Below, piece by piece: positions 11,714 to 21,528 of a DNA stretch of 61,093 nt; position 1 is the first letter of the stretch, and each line of letters opens with the position of its first letter. The DNA lies in contig NZ_JH584241.1 of the NCBI RefSeq assembly GCF_000241485.1, positions 2,977,943-3,039,035 on the forward strand, in the 5' to 3' direction. Made by a program: the position numbers and the translations under genes. A model generated the notes under the pieces. It ran no database searches. It was given only the letters and a program-made list of their open reading frames with translations, and was not told where the DNA came from. Origin of the DNA: Sphingomonas sp. PAMC 26605 (GTDB lineage Bacteria > Pseudomonadota > Alphaproteobacteria > Sphingomonadales > Sphingomonadaceae).

Positions 11714-12652
11714 ATGATGCGCGCGTTTATCTTCCCGGGGCAGGGCAGCCAGTCGGTCGGCATGGGCAAGGCGCTCGCCGAAGCGAGCGCGGTCGCGCGC
11801 GCGGTGTTTCAGGAGGTCGATGAGGCGCTCGGCCAGCATCTCTTCCGGCTGATGACCGACGGCCCCGAGGACCAGTTGCAGCTGACCGAGAACGCGCAGC
11901 CCGCGATCATGGCCAATGCGATCGCGACGCTCCGCGTGCTCGAGGAGGAGGGCGGTGTCCGCCTCGCCGACAAGGCGGATTATGTCGCGGGGCATTCGCT
12001 CGGCGAATATAGCGCGCTGTGCGCGGCGGGTGCGATCGATCTGGCGACGACCGCCAAGCTGCTCAAGCTGCGCGGGCAGGCGATGCAGGCGGCGGTGCCC
12101 GTCGGCATCGGCGCGATGGCGGCGCTGCTCGGCGCCGATGTCGAGAAGGCGCGCGCGATCGCCGAGGCGGCGGCTGAGGGCGAGGTGTGCACCGTCGCCA
12201 ACGACAATGATCCGTCGCAGGTGGTGATCTCGGGGCATCGCGGGGCGATCGAGCGTGCGGTCGCGCTCGCAAAGGAAATGGGCGCCAAGCGCGCGGTTTT
12301 GCTGCCGGTGTCGGCGCCGTTCCACTGTGTTTTGATGCAGCCTGCCGCCGATGCGATGGAAACGGCGCTGGCCGAGGCGCGGATCCACGCGCCGCTGGTG
12401 CCTTTGTTCGCCAATGTCACGGCGGCGGCGGTCGGCGATGCCGACACGATCCGGCGGCTGCTGGTCGAGCAGGTGACGGGCATGGTGCGCTGGCGCGAAT
12501 CGGTGCTGGCGCTGCAGGTGGCGGGGGTCGAGCGGTTCGTCGAGTTCGGCGGCAAGGTGTTAACGCCGATGGTCAAGCGCATCGCGGGCGATGTCGAGGC
12601 GGTGAGCGTGGTGACGATGGACGATGTCGAGGCTTTGGCTAAGGTGCTTTAA
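11714..12652 (+). CDS. fabD: Malonyl-CoA:ACP transacylase FabD
   Basis: FabD loads malonyl groups onto acyl carrier protein to supply fatty acid elongation. Evidence is FIFPGQGSQSVGMGKALA at the N-terminus, the nucleophile elbow GHSLGEYS (serine near residue 95), and VSAPFHCVLM carrying the catalytic histidine. The start has two consecutive ATGs after AAAGGAGTATC, a good ribosome site. Length is 312 residues, as expected. It opens the fabD-fabG-acpP-fabF-mltG cluster, but a repeat-bounded gene now separates it from fabG. Confidence 0.97.
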   Translation: MMRAFIFPGQGSQSVGMGKALAEASAVARAVFQEVDEALGQHLFRLMTDGPEDQLQLTENAQPAIMANAIATLRVLEEEGGVRLADKADYVAGHSLGEYSALCAAGAIDLATTAKLLKLRGQAMQAAVPVGIGAMAALLGADVEKARAIAEAAAEGEVCTVANDNDPSQVVISGHRGAIERAVALAKEMGAKRAVLLPVSAPFHCVLMQPAADAMETALAEARIHAPLVPLFANVTAAAVGDADTIRRLLVEQVTGMVRWRESVLALQVAGVERFVEFGGKVLTPMVKRIAGDVEAVSVVTMDDVEALAKVL

Positions 12653-12656
12653 GGAG

Positions 12657-13106
12657 AAGGTTTGTTCGCGCAGAGGCGCGGAGGACGCGGAGAAGAAGTG
12701 AGGGACATCGACGAGATCAGCGGTGACGTGCTGAACGTTGCGGTGCGCTTGCATCGCGATCTCGGCCCCGGCCTTATGGAAAGCGTCTACGAGGCGTTGA
12801 TGGCAGGCCGGCTGGCTAAGATGGGATACGCAGTCGCGCGACAGCAGCCTATCGACATTGATTTCGACGGCATGCGGTTCGAAGGCGCTTTCAAGATCGA
12901 CTTGATGGTCGATCAGCGATTGGTCGTGGAAATCAAATCGATCGAGCGATTGCTGCCTGTCCACGCGAAGCAACTGCTGACCTATCTGAGACTTACAAAG
13001 CAGCCCGTTGGGCTGCTTATCAATTTCGGCGGAGATACGCTCAAGGAGGGAATACGCAGATTGGTGAACAACCACATCTCTGCGTCCTCTGCGCCTCTGC
13101 GCGAAC
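12657..13106. mobile_element. Repeat-bounded GxxExxY element between fabD and fabG
   Basis: The ends are imperfect inverted repeats of 29 bases: at 12664-12692 beginning GTTCGCGCAGAGGCGCGGAG and at 13078-13106 ending CTCTGCGCCTCTGCGCGAAC, differing at two positions by my count. The left end extends outward as AAGGTTT, starting four bases after the fabD stop codon. Between them lies one gene for a GxxExxY-type protein. A second locus with the same end sequence and no gene lies at 57895-58106. Treating this as a mobile unit is inference; the repeats are seen. Confidence 0.65.
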
Positions 13107-13126
13107 CCATCAACCCTGGAGATTAA
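12698..13126 (+). CDS. GxxExxY protein, PD-(D/E)XK nuclease-like
   Basis: The name-giving motif is GPGLMESVYE (G-x2-E-x2-Y). It is followed by FKIDLMVDQRLVVEIKSIE, which fits the D...ExK active site of the PD-(D/E)XK nuclease superfamily (Pfam PDDEXK_3), and LTYLRLTKQPVGLLINFG. No biochemical role is established to my knowledge. I chose the GTG giving 142 residues because GGAGAAGAA lies just upstream; a TTG 36 bases earlier is an alternative that would begin inside the left repeat. The C-terminus SASSAPLRE is encoded by the right repeat, and the stop lies three bases before the fabG start, so fabG may be translationally coupled to it. Confidence 0.85.
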   Translation: MRDIDEISGDVLNVAVRLHRDLGPGLMESVYEALMAGRLAKMGYAVARQQPIDIDFDGMRFEGAFKIDLMVDQRLVVEIKSIERLLPVHAKQLLTYLRLTKQPVGLLINFGGDTLKEGIRRLVNNHISASSAPLREPINPGD

Positions 13127-13129
13127 GAG

Positions 13130-13870
13130 ATGTTCGACCTTACAGGCATGACCGCCCTCGTCACCGGAGCCTCCGGCGGGATCGGATCGGCGATCGCACA
13201 GGCGCTCGCGGCGCAAGGTGCGCGGCTGGCGGTTTCGGGGTCCAATGTGGCCAAGCTCGAGGCGTTTCGCGACAGCTTGGGCGGCGATCACGTCGCGTTG
13301 CCGTGCGACCTGTCGGATGGCGCGGCGGTCGATGCGCTCGTGCCTGCCGCGGTCGAGGCGCTCGGCGGCAAGCTCGATATCCTCGTCAACAATGGCGGCA
13401 TCACGCGCGACAATCTCGTCATGCGGATGAAGGATGACGAATGGGATCAGGTGATCCGCGTCAACCTAGAGGCCGCCTTCCGGCTCGCGCGCGCGGCGGC
13501 GCGGCCGATGATGAAGGCGCGCTTCGGGCGAATCGTTTCGATCACCTCGGTCGTCGGGACGACCGGAAATCCGGGCCAGGCGAATTACGCTGCGTCGAAG
13601 GGTGCGCTCACCGCAATGTCGAAGGCGCTTGCGCAGGAACTCGCCAGCCGCGGCATCACCGTCAATTGCGTCGCGCCGGGCTTCATCGCCTCGCCGATGA
13701 CCGAAAGCCTGCCAGACGCACAGAAAGACGCGCTCAACGCCCGCATTCCGATGGGAAAAATGGGCACGGGGGCAGACATCGGCGCCGCAGTCGTCTATCT
13801 CTCCAGCCGCGAGGCGGGCTATGTCACCGGGCAGACGGTCCACGTCAACGGCGGCATGGCCATGATCTAA
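13130..13870 (+). CDS. fabG: 3-oxoacyl-ACP reductase FabG
   Basis: FabG reduces 3-oxoacyl-ACP with NADPH in the fatty acid elongation cycle. The SDR fold is clear: TGASGGIGSAIA (cofactor loop), NNGG after strand 4, catalytic serine in SITSVVG, and YAASKGAL (Tyr-x3-Lys). The C-terminal YVTGQTVHVNGGMAMI is characteristic of FabG. Length is 246 residues. The ribosome site CTGGAGATTAAGAG lies inside the tail of the preceding GxxExxY gene. Confidence 0.97.
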   Translation: MFDLTGMTALVTGASGGIGSAIAQALAAQGARLAVSGSNVAKLEAFRDSLGGDHVALPCDLSDGAAVDALVPAAVEALGGKLDILVNNGGITRDNLVMRMKDDEWDQVIRVNLEAAFRLARAAARPMMKARFGRIVSITSVVGTTGNPGQANYAASKGALTAMSKALAQELASRGITVNCVAPGFIASPMTESLPDAQKDALNARIPMGKMGTGADIGAAVVYLSSREAGYVTGQTVHVNGGMAMI

Positions 13871-13975
13871 TAGGGATCTAATGGGGATCTGAGTGTCCCT
13901 ACTTGCAAGCCTCGGACGCGCGTTCTACGTGCGTTCAGGAATACCAACACCCCCATCGATAGAGGGACGATACAC

Positions 13976-14212
13976 ATGAGCGAGACCGCAGACCGCGTTA
14001 AGAAAATCGTCGTCGAGCATCTCGGCGTTGAAGCCGACAAGGTGACCGAAGACGCGAGCTTCATCGACGATCTGGGCGCGGACAGCCTCGACATCGTCGA
14101 GCTCGTCATGGCCTTCGAAGAAGAATTCGAAGTCGAGATCCCCGACGATGCCGCCGAGAAGATCACGACCGTCAAGGACGCGATCACCTTCATCGACGAG
14201 CATAAGAGCTGA
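13976..14212 (+). CDS. acpP: Acyl carrier protein
   Basis: The 78-residue acidic ACP carries acyl chains on a phosphopantetheine arm attached to Ser37 in the motif [11 protein letters not shown]. Helix 1 ([18 protein letters not shown]) and the acidic recognition helix ([18 protein letters not shown]) are standard. It lies between fabG and fabF, as in most proteobacteria. An inverted repeat follows 40 bases after the stop and may set ACP expression apart from fabF. Confidence 0.98.
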   Translation: MSETADRVKKIVVEHLGVEADKVTEDASFIDDLGADSLDIVELVMAFEEEFEVEIPDDAAEKITTVKDAITFIDEHKS

Positions 14213-14251
14213 GCCACAGCGCTTTTAGCGCGGCCGCACGGCTATACTAAA

Positions 14252-14300
14252 GGAACGGCTCCCCGTCCCAGGGCAATGACCGGGGGTGGGGGGCCGTTCC
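14252..14300 (+). terminator. Terminator or attenuator hairpin between acpP and fabF
   Basis: GGAACGGC pairs with GCCGTTCC, and the stem extends inward with CCCC/GGGG and CCC/GGG blocks, giving a stem of about 15 pairs. The following CATTTACG is only weakly T-rich, so partial termination that yields excess acpP transcript relative to fabF is plausible. That role is inferred. Confidence 0.6.
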
Positions 14301-14331
14301 CATTTACGAAGATCAAGATTTTTAGACGGAG

Positions 14332-15597
14332 ATGGCCATGCGGCGTGTTGTCGTAACCGGACTGGGGCTCGTGACGCCGCTCGGCGCCGATGTCGAAACC
14401 GCCTGGGCGAATATCCTCGCGGCGAAATCGGGCGCGGGGACGATCACGCGTTTCGACGCGACCGATTATGCCTGCACGATCGCGTGCGAGGTCAAGCCCG
14501 CCGACCATCCGTACGGCTTCGATCCCGGCAAGCGTGTCGACCACAAGGTCCAGCGCCAGGTCGACCCGTTCATCATCTACGGCATCGATGCCGCCGGCCA
14601 GGCGCTCGAGGATGCCGGGCTGCTCGACATGACGCTCGAACAGAAATATCGCGCCGGCTGCTCGATCGGCGCCGGTATCGGCGGCCTTCCGGGAATCGCC
14701 AGCGAATCGATCGTGTTGCACGAAAAGGGCCCGCGTCGCGTCAGCCCGCACTTCGTCCATGGTCGCCTGATCAACCTGATCACCGGCCAGGTGCAGATCA
14801 AATACGGCCTGATGGGCCCCAACCATGCGGTCGTCACCGCCTGCTCGACCGGCGCGCATTCGATCGGCGATGCCGCGCGGATGATCGCGATGGACGATGC
14901 CGACGTGATGCTGGCAGGCGGCGCCGAGGGCGCGATCTGCCCGCTCGGCATCGCTGGCTTCTCGCAGGCGCGCGCGCTGTCGACCGGGTTCAACGCGACG
15001 CCCGAGAAGGCCAGCCGCCCGTACGACAAGGATCGCGACGGCTTCGTGATGGGCGAGGGCGCCGGCGTCGTCTGCCTCGAGGAATATGAGCATGCCAAGG
15101 CGCGCGGCGCGAAGATCTATGCCGAGGTGATCGGCTATGGCCTGTCGGGCGATGCCTATCACGTGACCGCACCGCATCCCGAAGGCTCGGGCGCGTTCCG
15201 CTCGATGGAAATGGCGATGAAGAAGTCGGGGCTCCAGCTCTCCGACATCGATTACATCAACGCCCACGGCACCTCGACCCCGCTCGGCGACGAGCTCGAG
15301 CTCAACGCGGTGCGCCGCCTGTTCGGCGACAATATCCAGACCATGTCGATGAGCTCGACCAAGTCGGCGATCGGGCATCTGCTCGGCGGCGCGGGCGCGG
15401 TCGAGAGCATCTTCTGCATCCTCGCGATGCGCGACCAGATTGTCCCGCCGACGCTCAACCTCGACAATCCGAGCGACAATTGCGCGGGCGTCGATCTGGT
15501 GCCGCATGTCGCGAAGAAGCGTTCCGTCAAGGCGGTGCTCAACAATTCGTTCGGCTTCGGCGGGACGAATGCGAGCCTCGTCCTGCGCGCGATGTGA
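14332..15597 (+). CDS. fabF: 3-oxoacyl-ACP synthase II FabF
   Basis: FabF condenses acyl-ACP with malonyl-ACP. The thiolase-fold condensing enzyme triad is visible: cysteine in VVTACSTGAHS, histidine in NAHGTSTPLGDELEL, and histidine in KSAIGHLLGGAGA. The C-terminal NNSFGFGGTNASLVL is typical. The 421-residue length matches FabF, and the location after acpP supports FabF over FabB. Confidence 0.97.
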   Translation: MAMRRVVVTGLGLVTPLGADVETAWANILAAKSGAGTITRFDATDYACTIACEVKPADHPYGFDPGKRVDHKVQRQVDPFIIYGIDAAGQALEDAGLLDMTLEQKYRAGCSIGAGIGGLPGIASESIVLHEKGPRRVSPHFVHGRLINLITGQVQIKYGLMGPNHAVVTACSTGAHSIGDAARMIAMDDADVMLAGGAEGAICPLGIAGFSQARALSTGFNATPEKASRPYDKDRDGFVMGEGAGVVCLEEYEHAKARGAKIYAEVIGYGLSGDAYHVTAPHPEGSGAFRSMEMAMKKSGLQLSDIDYINAHGTSTPLGDELELNAVRRLFGDNIQTMSMSSTKSAIGHLLGGAGAVESIFCILAMRDQIVPPTLNLDNPSDNCAGVDLVPHVAKKRSVKAVLNNSFGFGGTNASLVLRAM

Positions 15598-15600
15598 TCG

Positions 15601-16638
15601 TTGGCCGTGCGCCCGCCCAAACGTGGTGCACGGCGCCCGGCGCGCCGCGCCGCCCGCAGCAAGGATAGCCCGTTGCGCAGGGTCGGCTGCCTGGGATTGC
15701 TGCTCGGCCTTGGCGCGATCGTCGCGCTGTTCGCCGTCGTCCAGATGTGGGGCGGACGCGGTCCGCTCGCCCGCCCGATCAGCGTGCAGATCGCCCCCGG
15801 CTCGAGTCTGGCCGGCGCGTCGGTAGTGCTCGAGAAATCGGGGGCGATCGCCTCGGCAAGCCGCTTCCGCCTGTTCGCCAAACTGTTCGGCTCGGACGCG
15901 CCGATCAAGGCCGGAGAATATCGCATTCCGGCGCATCTTAGCCAGGCCGATATCCTCAAGGTGCTGCAGGGCACCAAGACGATCCAGCGTTTCGTCACGA
16001 TCCCGGAAGGCTGGCCCTCGGTAATGGTCAAGGATGCGCTCGACCGCGCGACCGAACTCAAGGGCAGCATCGATGTCCCCGCCGAGGGCAGCGTGCTTCC
16101 CGACAGTTATGCGTTCCAGCGTGGCGACACGCGCGCCTTCATCCTCCAGCGGATGCAGAGCGTGCGCAAACGCTATCTCGCCGCCGCCTGGGCCAAGCGC
16201 GCGCCGGGGCTGGCAGTGACCACCCCCGAGCAGGCGCTGATCCTCGCCTCGATCGTCGAGAAGGAAACCGGGAAACCGAGCGAGCGCGCGATGGTCGCGG
16301 CGGTCTATGCGAACCGGTTGAAGCGCGGGATGATGCTGCAGGCCGATCCGACGATCATCTATCCGATCACCAAGGGCCGTCCGCTCGGGCGCAAGATCCT
16401 GCTGTCCGAGGTCCATGCGGTGAATGCGTACAACACCTATGCGATGGTCGGGCTGCCGGTCGGGCCGATCTGCAACCCCGGGCGCGCGTCGATCGACGCG
16501 GTGCTCCACCCGGCGCAATCGAACGCGCTGTACTTCGTCGCGGACGGGTCGGGCGGGCATGTCTTCGCCGACACGCTTGAACAGCATAACGCCAATGTCG
16601 TGAAGTGGCGCGCGTATCGCGCGGCGCACGGGATCTAG
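15601..16638 (+). CDS. mltG: Endolytic transglycosylase MltG
   Basis: MltG is an inner-membrane enzyme that cleaves nascent glycan strands and limits their length. A basic N-terminus precedes one membrane helix (VGCLGLLLGLGAIVALFAVV). The YceG domain contains ILASIVEKETGKPSERAMVA, whose EKETG supplies the catalytic glutamate, plus MMLQADPTIIYPITKG and YNTYAMVGLPVGPICNPGR. The 345 residues match the family. No ATG is available; TTG three bases after the fabF stop or GTG two codons later are the likely starts. It often ends fab clusters in this group. Confidence 0.94.
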   Translation: MAVRPPKRGARRPARRAARSKDSPLRRVGCLGLLLGLGAIVALFAVVQMWGGRGPLARPISVQIAPGSSLAGASVVLEKSGAIASASRFRLFAKLFGSDAPIKAGEYRIPAHLSQADILKVLQGTKTIQRFVTIPEGWPSVMVKDALDRATELKGSIDVPAEGSVLPDSYAFQRGDTRAFILQRMQSVRKRYLAAAWAKRAPGLAVTTPEQALILASIVEKETGKPSERAMVAAVYANRLKRGMMLQADPTIIYPITKGRPLGRKILLSEVHAVNAYNTYAMVGLPVGPICNPGRASIDAVLHPAQSNALYFVADGSGGHVFADTLEQHNANVVKWRAYRAAHGI

Positions 16639-16640
16639 CG

Positions 16641-16709
16641 CGAGACACCCCTTTTTTGGGGACGGTATCTCGGCGGAGGGCGTTCGGGCGGCGCGCTAAG
16701 GCGCCGCCC
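16641..16709. terminator. Two hairpins between convergent mltG and a small secreted gene
   Basis: The first hairpin pairs CGAGACACC with GGTATCTCG and contains CCCCTTTTTTGGGG. The second pairs GGGCGGCGC with GCGCCGCCC at 16686-16709. Together they separate two convergent genes and probably terminate transcription from both sides. Confidence 0.65.
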
Positions 16710-16718
16710 GCCGCTCGA

Positions 16719-16928
16719 TCAGCAGTGGTGGTTGAACTTACCGACATGGCCGCGGCAGCGCACGACCTTGACCGGATGATGGGCTTTCAGGTTGATGCGC
16801 GGCGCGAGCACGCCGTGGCACTTGAACACCTTGCCATGGCTGTTGCGGCAGACTTTGGCGTCGGCGGGCGCGGCTGCGCCGATCGCGGCGACGGAGATCA
16901 GCAGTGCAGCGGTGAGGGTCTTGATCAT
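16719..16928 (-). CDS. Small secreted Cys/His-rich protein
   Basis: A 69-residue protein with a clear signal peptide (MIKTLTAALLISVAAIGAAA, cleavage near ADA-K). The mature part of about 45 residues has four cysteines (VCRN, FKCHG, VRCRG and a terminal HHC) and several histidines, so disulfide bonding or metal binding is possible. I do not recognise a family. It reads away from the Entner-Doudoroff genes and ends at the hairpin pair shared with mltG. Confidence 0.72.
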   Translation of the reverse strand: MIKTLTAALLISVAAIGAAAPADAKVCRNSHGKVFKCHGVLAPRINLKAHHPVKVVRCRGHVGKFNHHC

Positions 16929-17059
16929 AGCATCGTCTCCATTGTGGATAGCTCACGCTATCGTCGATGGGGCAGGCGGTGTCCAACGCCCGCCCCTGTA
17001 TGAAGCAATTGTCATCTCGGGGCTTCGCGGCGACGGCGCGGATGGCGCTGGAACCCGCG

Positions 17060-17683
17060 CTATCCCCGCAGCCCGCTCGCCGTGCGCGCAAGCGCCTCGA
17101 CCTCGGCCATCGACGCACCCTTGGGCGTCACCCAACTCCCGCCGACGCATAGCACCGGCTTGAAGCTCAGCCATTCGGAAGCGCTAGCTTCGGTGATACC
17201 GCCGGTCGGGCAGAAACTGCACTGATAGAATGGCGCGGCGAGCGCCTTGAGCGCCTTGAGCCCGCCATTCGCTTCGGCCGGGAAGAACTTGAAGTTGCTG
17301 AGGCCGAGATCCATGCCGAGCATGATGTCGGCGGCATTGGCGATGCCGGGCAGGAACGGCACGCCGCTCGGGATGATCGTCCTGCCGAGCCGTTCGGTCA
17401 GGCCGGGCGAGACGATGAATTCGGCGCCGGCGTCGACCGCCTGCTGGAACTGGTCGGGGTTTACCACCGTGCCCGCGCCGACGATCGCGCCGGGCACCTT
17501 CTTCATCTCGGCGATCGCCTCGAGCGCGGCGCCGGTGCGCAGCGTGACCTCGAGCACCTTCAAACCGCCCGCGACGAGCGCCTCGGCGAGCGGACGTGCG
17601 GTCGCGGCGTCGTCGATTACCAGCACCGGGATGACGGCGCTGGTGCGCATGATGTCGGTGATGGATGGTACGGAGGGGGTCAT
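17060..17683 (-). CDS. eda: KDPG aldolase (Eda)
   Basis: Eda splits 2-keto-3-deoxy-6-phosphogluconate into pyruvate and glyceraldehyde-3-phosphate, the last Entner-Doudoroff step. Starting at [20 protein letters not shown] gives 207 residues. Class I aldolase features are LEVTLRTGAALEAI (catalytic Glu), GAGTVVNPDQFQQAVDAGA, and FKFFPAEANGG with the Schiff-base lysine. The start overlaps the glk stop by four bases, so the genes are co-translated. It is the last gene of the zwf-pgl-edd-glk-eda run. Confidence 0.97.
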   Translation of the reverse strand: MTPSVPSITDIMRTSAVIPVLVIDDAATARPLAEALVAGGLKVLEVTLRTGAALEAIAEMKKVPGAIVGAGTVVNPDQFQQAVDAGAEFIVSPGLTERLGRTIIPSGVPFLPGIANAADIMLGMDLGLSNFKFFPAEANGGLKALKALAAPFYQCSFCPTGGITEASASEWLSFKPVLCVGGSWVTPKGASMAEVEALARTASGLRG

Positions 17684-18648
17684 CGTGTGTGCTCCTGGGC
17701 AAAGGCGGCCGCTGCGCCGAAAAGGCCCGGCTGCGGATAGGTGATCAGTTTGACCGGGATCGCCGCCATGCGCGCCTGGAAGCGGCCTTTGGCGGCGAAG
17801 CGCTCGGCAAAGCCCGATTTGCGGATATGGTCCTTGAGCCGCAGCCCGAGCCCGCCGGCAATGACGACGCCGTTCGACCCGTGCGCCAGCGCGAGGTCGC
17901 CGGCGACCGCGCCGAGGCTCATGCAGAAGCGGTCGAGCGCGGCGACCGCGAGGCTTTCGCCTTCGTCGAGCGCGGCGCTCCAGATCGCCTTGTCGTCGAG
18001 CCGCGGCACGGTGCGATGCTCGAGATCGGCGAGCGTCTCGTAGATCGCGACGATGCCCGGGCCCGAGACGACGCGCTCGGCCGAGACGCGCGTGTAGTTG
18101 GTGCGCAGCCGCTTGGTGAGGCGGTCCTCGATCGCGTCGAGCGGCGCGAAATCGACATGGCCGCCCTCGGTCTCGAGCACATGATAGCGCTCGGCCGTAC
18201 GCAGCACCTGCGCCACGCCGAGCCCGGTGCCGGGGCCGCACACCGTCAGGACGCCGTGTTCGGGGAAGGGGACGTCGGGGCCGCAGAGGTGGAAGAAGTC
18301 CTGATGATCGACCTGTGCCACCGCCTGGCCGACCGCGCCGAAATCATTGATCAGGACGAAGTCGTCGATATCGAGCCGCTCCTTGAACAGCGGCGGGCGG
18401 ATCACCCAGGAGTTGTTGGTCAGTTTGATCACGTCGCCGCTGATCGGCGAGGCGACCGCGACCGCGGCGAAGCGGGGAAGGGTGCGGCCGCTCTGTGCGC
18501 TGAACGCCTGCCAGGCGGTCTGGAAACCGGCATAGTCCGCGGTCTTGAGCGTGACCGGCTCGCCGAGCGCGACGACGCGGCCGCCCTCGACCTCGGCAAT
18601 CGCGAAGCGGGCATGCGTGCCGCCGATATCGACCGAAACGACTTCCAT
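17680..18648 (-). CDS. glk: Glucokinase
   Basis: Glk phosphorylates glucose to feed the Entner-Doudoroff route. The 322 residues carry the bacterial glucokinase signatures [14 protein letters not shown] (phosphate loop), [26 protein letters not shown] and [13 protein letters not shown]. The position between edd and eda, with a four-base overlap to eda, strongly supports the role. A paired palindromic element separates it from edd. Confidence 0.96.
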   Translation of the reverse strand: MEVVSVDIGGTHARFAIAEVEGGRVVALGEPVTLKTADYAGFQTAWQAFSAQSGRTLPRFAAVAVASPISGDVIKLTNNSWVIRPPLFKERLDIDDFVLINDFGAVGQAVAQVDHQDFFHLCGPDVPFPEHGVLTVCGPGTGLGVAQVLRTAERYHVLETEGGHVDFAPLDAIEDRLTKRLRTNYTRVSAERVVSGPGIVAIYETLADLEHRTVPRLDDKAIWSAALDEGESLAVAALDRFCMSLGAVAGDLALAHGSNGVVIAGGLGLRLKDHIRKSGFAERFAAKGRFQARMAAIPVKLITYPQPGLFGAAAAFAQEHTR

Positions 18649-18691
18649 TCTATCTCTCTCCGTTTTGGCGCGCGAAACTGGCGACCAATAT

Positions 18692-18800
18692 AAGCCCCTC
18701 CCCTTCAGGGGAGGGGTTAGGGGTGGGGACGTGCCTCAAATCCGAGGTCCGCTTTCGCGGAACGGCCCCACCCAACCCCTCCCCTAAAGGGGAGGGGCTT
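18692..18800. repeat. Paired palindromic element between edd and glk
   Basis: The left arm AAGCCCCTCCCCTTCAGGGG and the right arm CCCCTAAAGGGGAGGGGCTT are inverted copies, with GGGTGGGG and CCCCACCC as inner complementary blocks. It interrupts the Entner-Doudoroff operon and may affect read-through or mRNA stability. Confidence 0.85.
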
Positions 18801-18817
18801 GCGCGCTTTGCAGGCGT

Positions 18818-20638
<1,821 letters not shown>

Positions 20639-20666
20639 GACAATCTTCCCGGGGAGGGGTTGGAGA

Positions 20667-21383
20667 TCATTCGGCGGCCCAGTGAATATCTACCGGCAGC
20701 TCGGCATCGGCAAGCACCCGACCGATCGGATATTTCGACGACGGACCCTGCTTGATCGCATCCTCGATCACCTTCTTCTTGGCGTCGCCGGTCACCGCGA
20801 TGAGCAGCGCGCGCGCCGAGACGATCGCCGCGCGGCTGAGCGTGACGCGCGGGACGGGGGCTTCCTTGGGGAGCGGATCGGGCATCACGCCGAGCGCGCG
20901 ACGTTCGGTCGGGCCCGACAGGGCCTCGTCGTAATCGGGGCCGGGGAAGATCGAGCCGGTATGCCCGTCGGCGCCGACGCCGAGCAGGCACAGATCGAGC
21001 GGCCAGTGCAGATCCTGCATCAGCGCATCGGCCGAGCGGCCGGCGGCCTTGTAGTCGGCGGTCGCGGTCGGGACGATCGGCATGACGCGCGCGCCCTTGG
21101 GCAGGAACGCCTTGGCGATCATCGTGACGTTCGACAGCGGATCGCCGAGCGGCACGATACGCTCGTCGACCGGGACGATCGTGACGCGCTTCCAGTCGTG
21201 CTTGGCGGCGGCGAGCTTGGCGTAGATCGGGATCGGCGTCTTGCCGCCCGACAGTGCGATCACCGCTGCGCCGCGCGCGTCGATCGCGCTGTCGATGATG
21301 AAGCCGATATCGCCGGCGACGGCGGCTGCCATCTCCTCGGAATCTTCATAGTCCCACCATTCGATTTCGTGGTCGTCGCTCAT
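20667..21383 (-). CDS. pgl: 6-phosphogluconolactonase
   Basis: Pgl hydrolyses 6-phosphogluconolactone to 6-phosphogluconate. I start at [18 protein letters not shown] (238 residues), because anything further upstream would be translated from the palindromic repeat. The SugarP-isomerase/DevB fold shows [37 protein letters not shown] and [19 protein letters not shown]. It sits between zwf and edd, as its place in the pathway predicts. Confidence 0.95.
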   Translation of the reverse strand: MSDDHEIEWWDYEDSEEMAAAVAGDIGFIIDSAIDARGAAVIALSGGKTPIPIYAKLAAAKHDWKRVTIVPVDERIVPLGDPLSNVTMIAKAFLPKGARVMPIVPTATADYKAAGRSADALMQDLHWPLDLCLLGVGADGHTGSIFPGPDYDEALSGPTERRALGVMPDPLPKEAPVPRVTLSRAAIVSARALLIAVTGDAKKKVIEDAIKQGPSSKYPIGRVLADAELPVDIHWAAE

Positions 21384-21399
21384 GTCTTTTCCTTTTCCT

Positions 21400-21525
21400 T
21401 CTCCCTCTCCCGCTGGCGGGAGAGGGCCGGGGAGAGGGGCGTGCCTCACGAACCAGCGTCCGCGTGACTGCCCTCTCCCGCCTTCGCTTCGCTCGGCACC
21501 CTCTCCCGCAAGCGGGAGAGGGAGA
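21400..21525. repeat. Paired palindromic element between zwf and pgl
   Basis: The left arm TCTCCCTCTCCCGCTGGCGG and the right arm CTCCCGCAAGCGGGAGAGGG mirror each other. The right arm ends four bases from the zwf stop codon and the left lies just upstream of the pgl ribosome site, so the element fills the whole intergenic gap. Confidence 0.87.
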
Positions 21526-21528
21526 TTT

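Noticed and set aside
14242..16629. A 795-codon open frame on the minus strand opposite fabF and mltG
   Set aside because: It runs antisense through two recognised genes and shows only composition-driven Arg/Ala/Asp-rich sequence.
17060..18241. A 393-residue extended Eda overlapping glk
   Set aside because: The added N-terminus is an out-of-frame reading of glk; the ATG at 17683 yields the normal aldolase.
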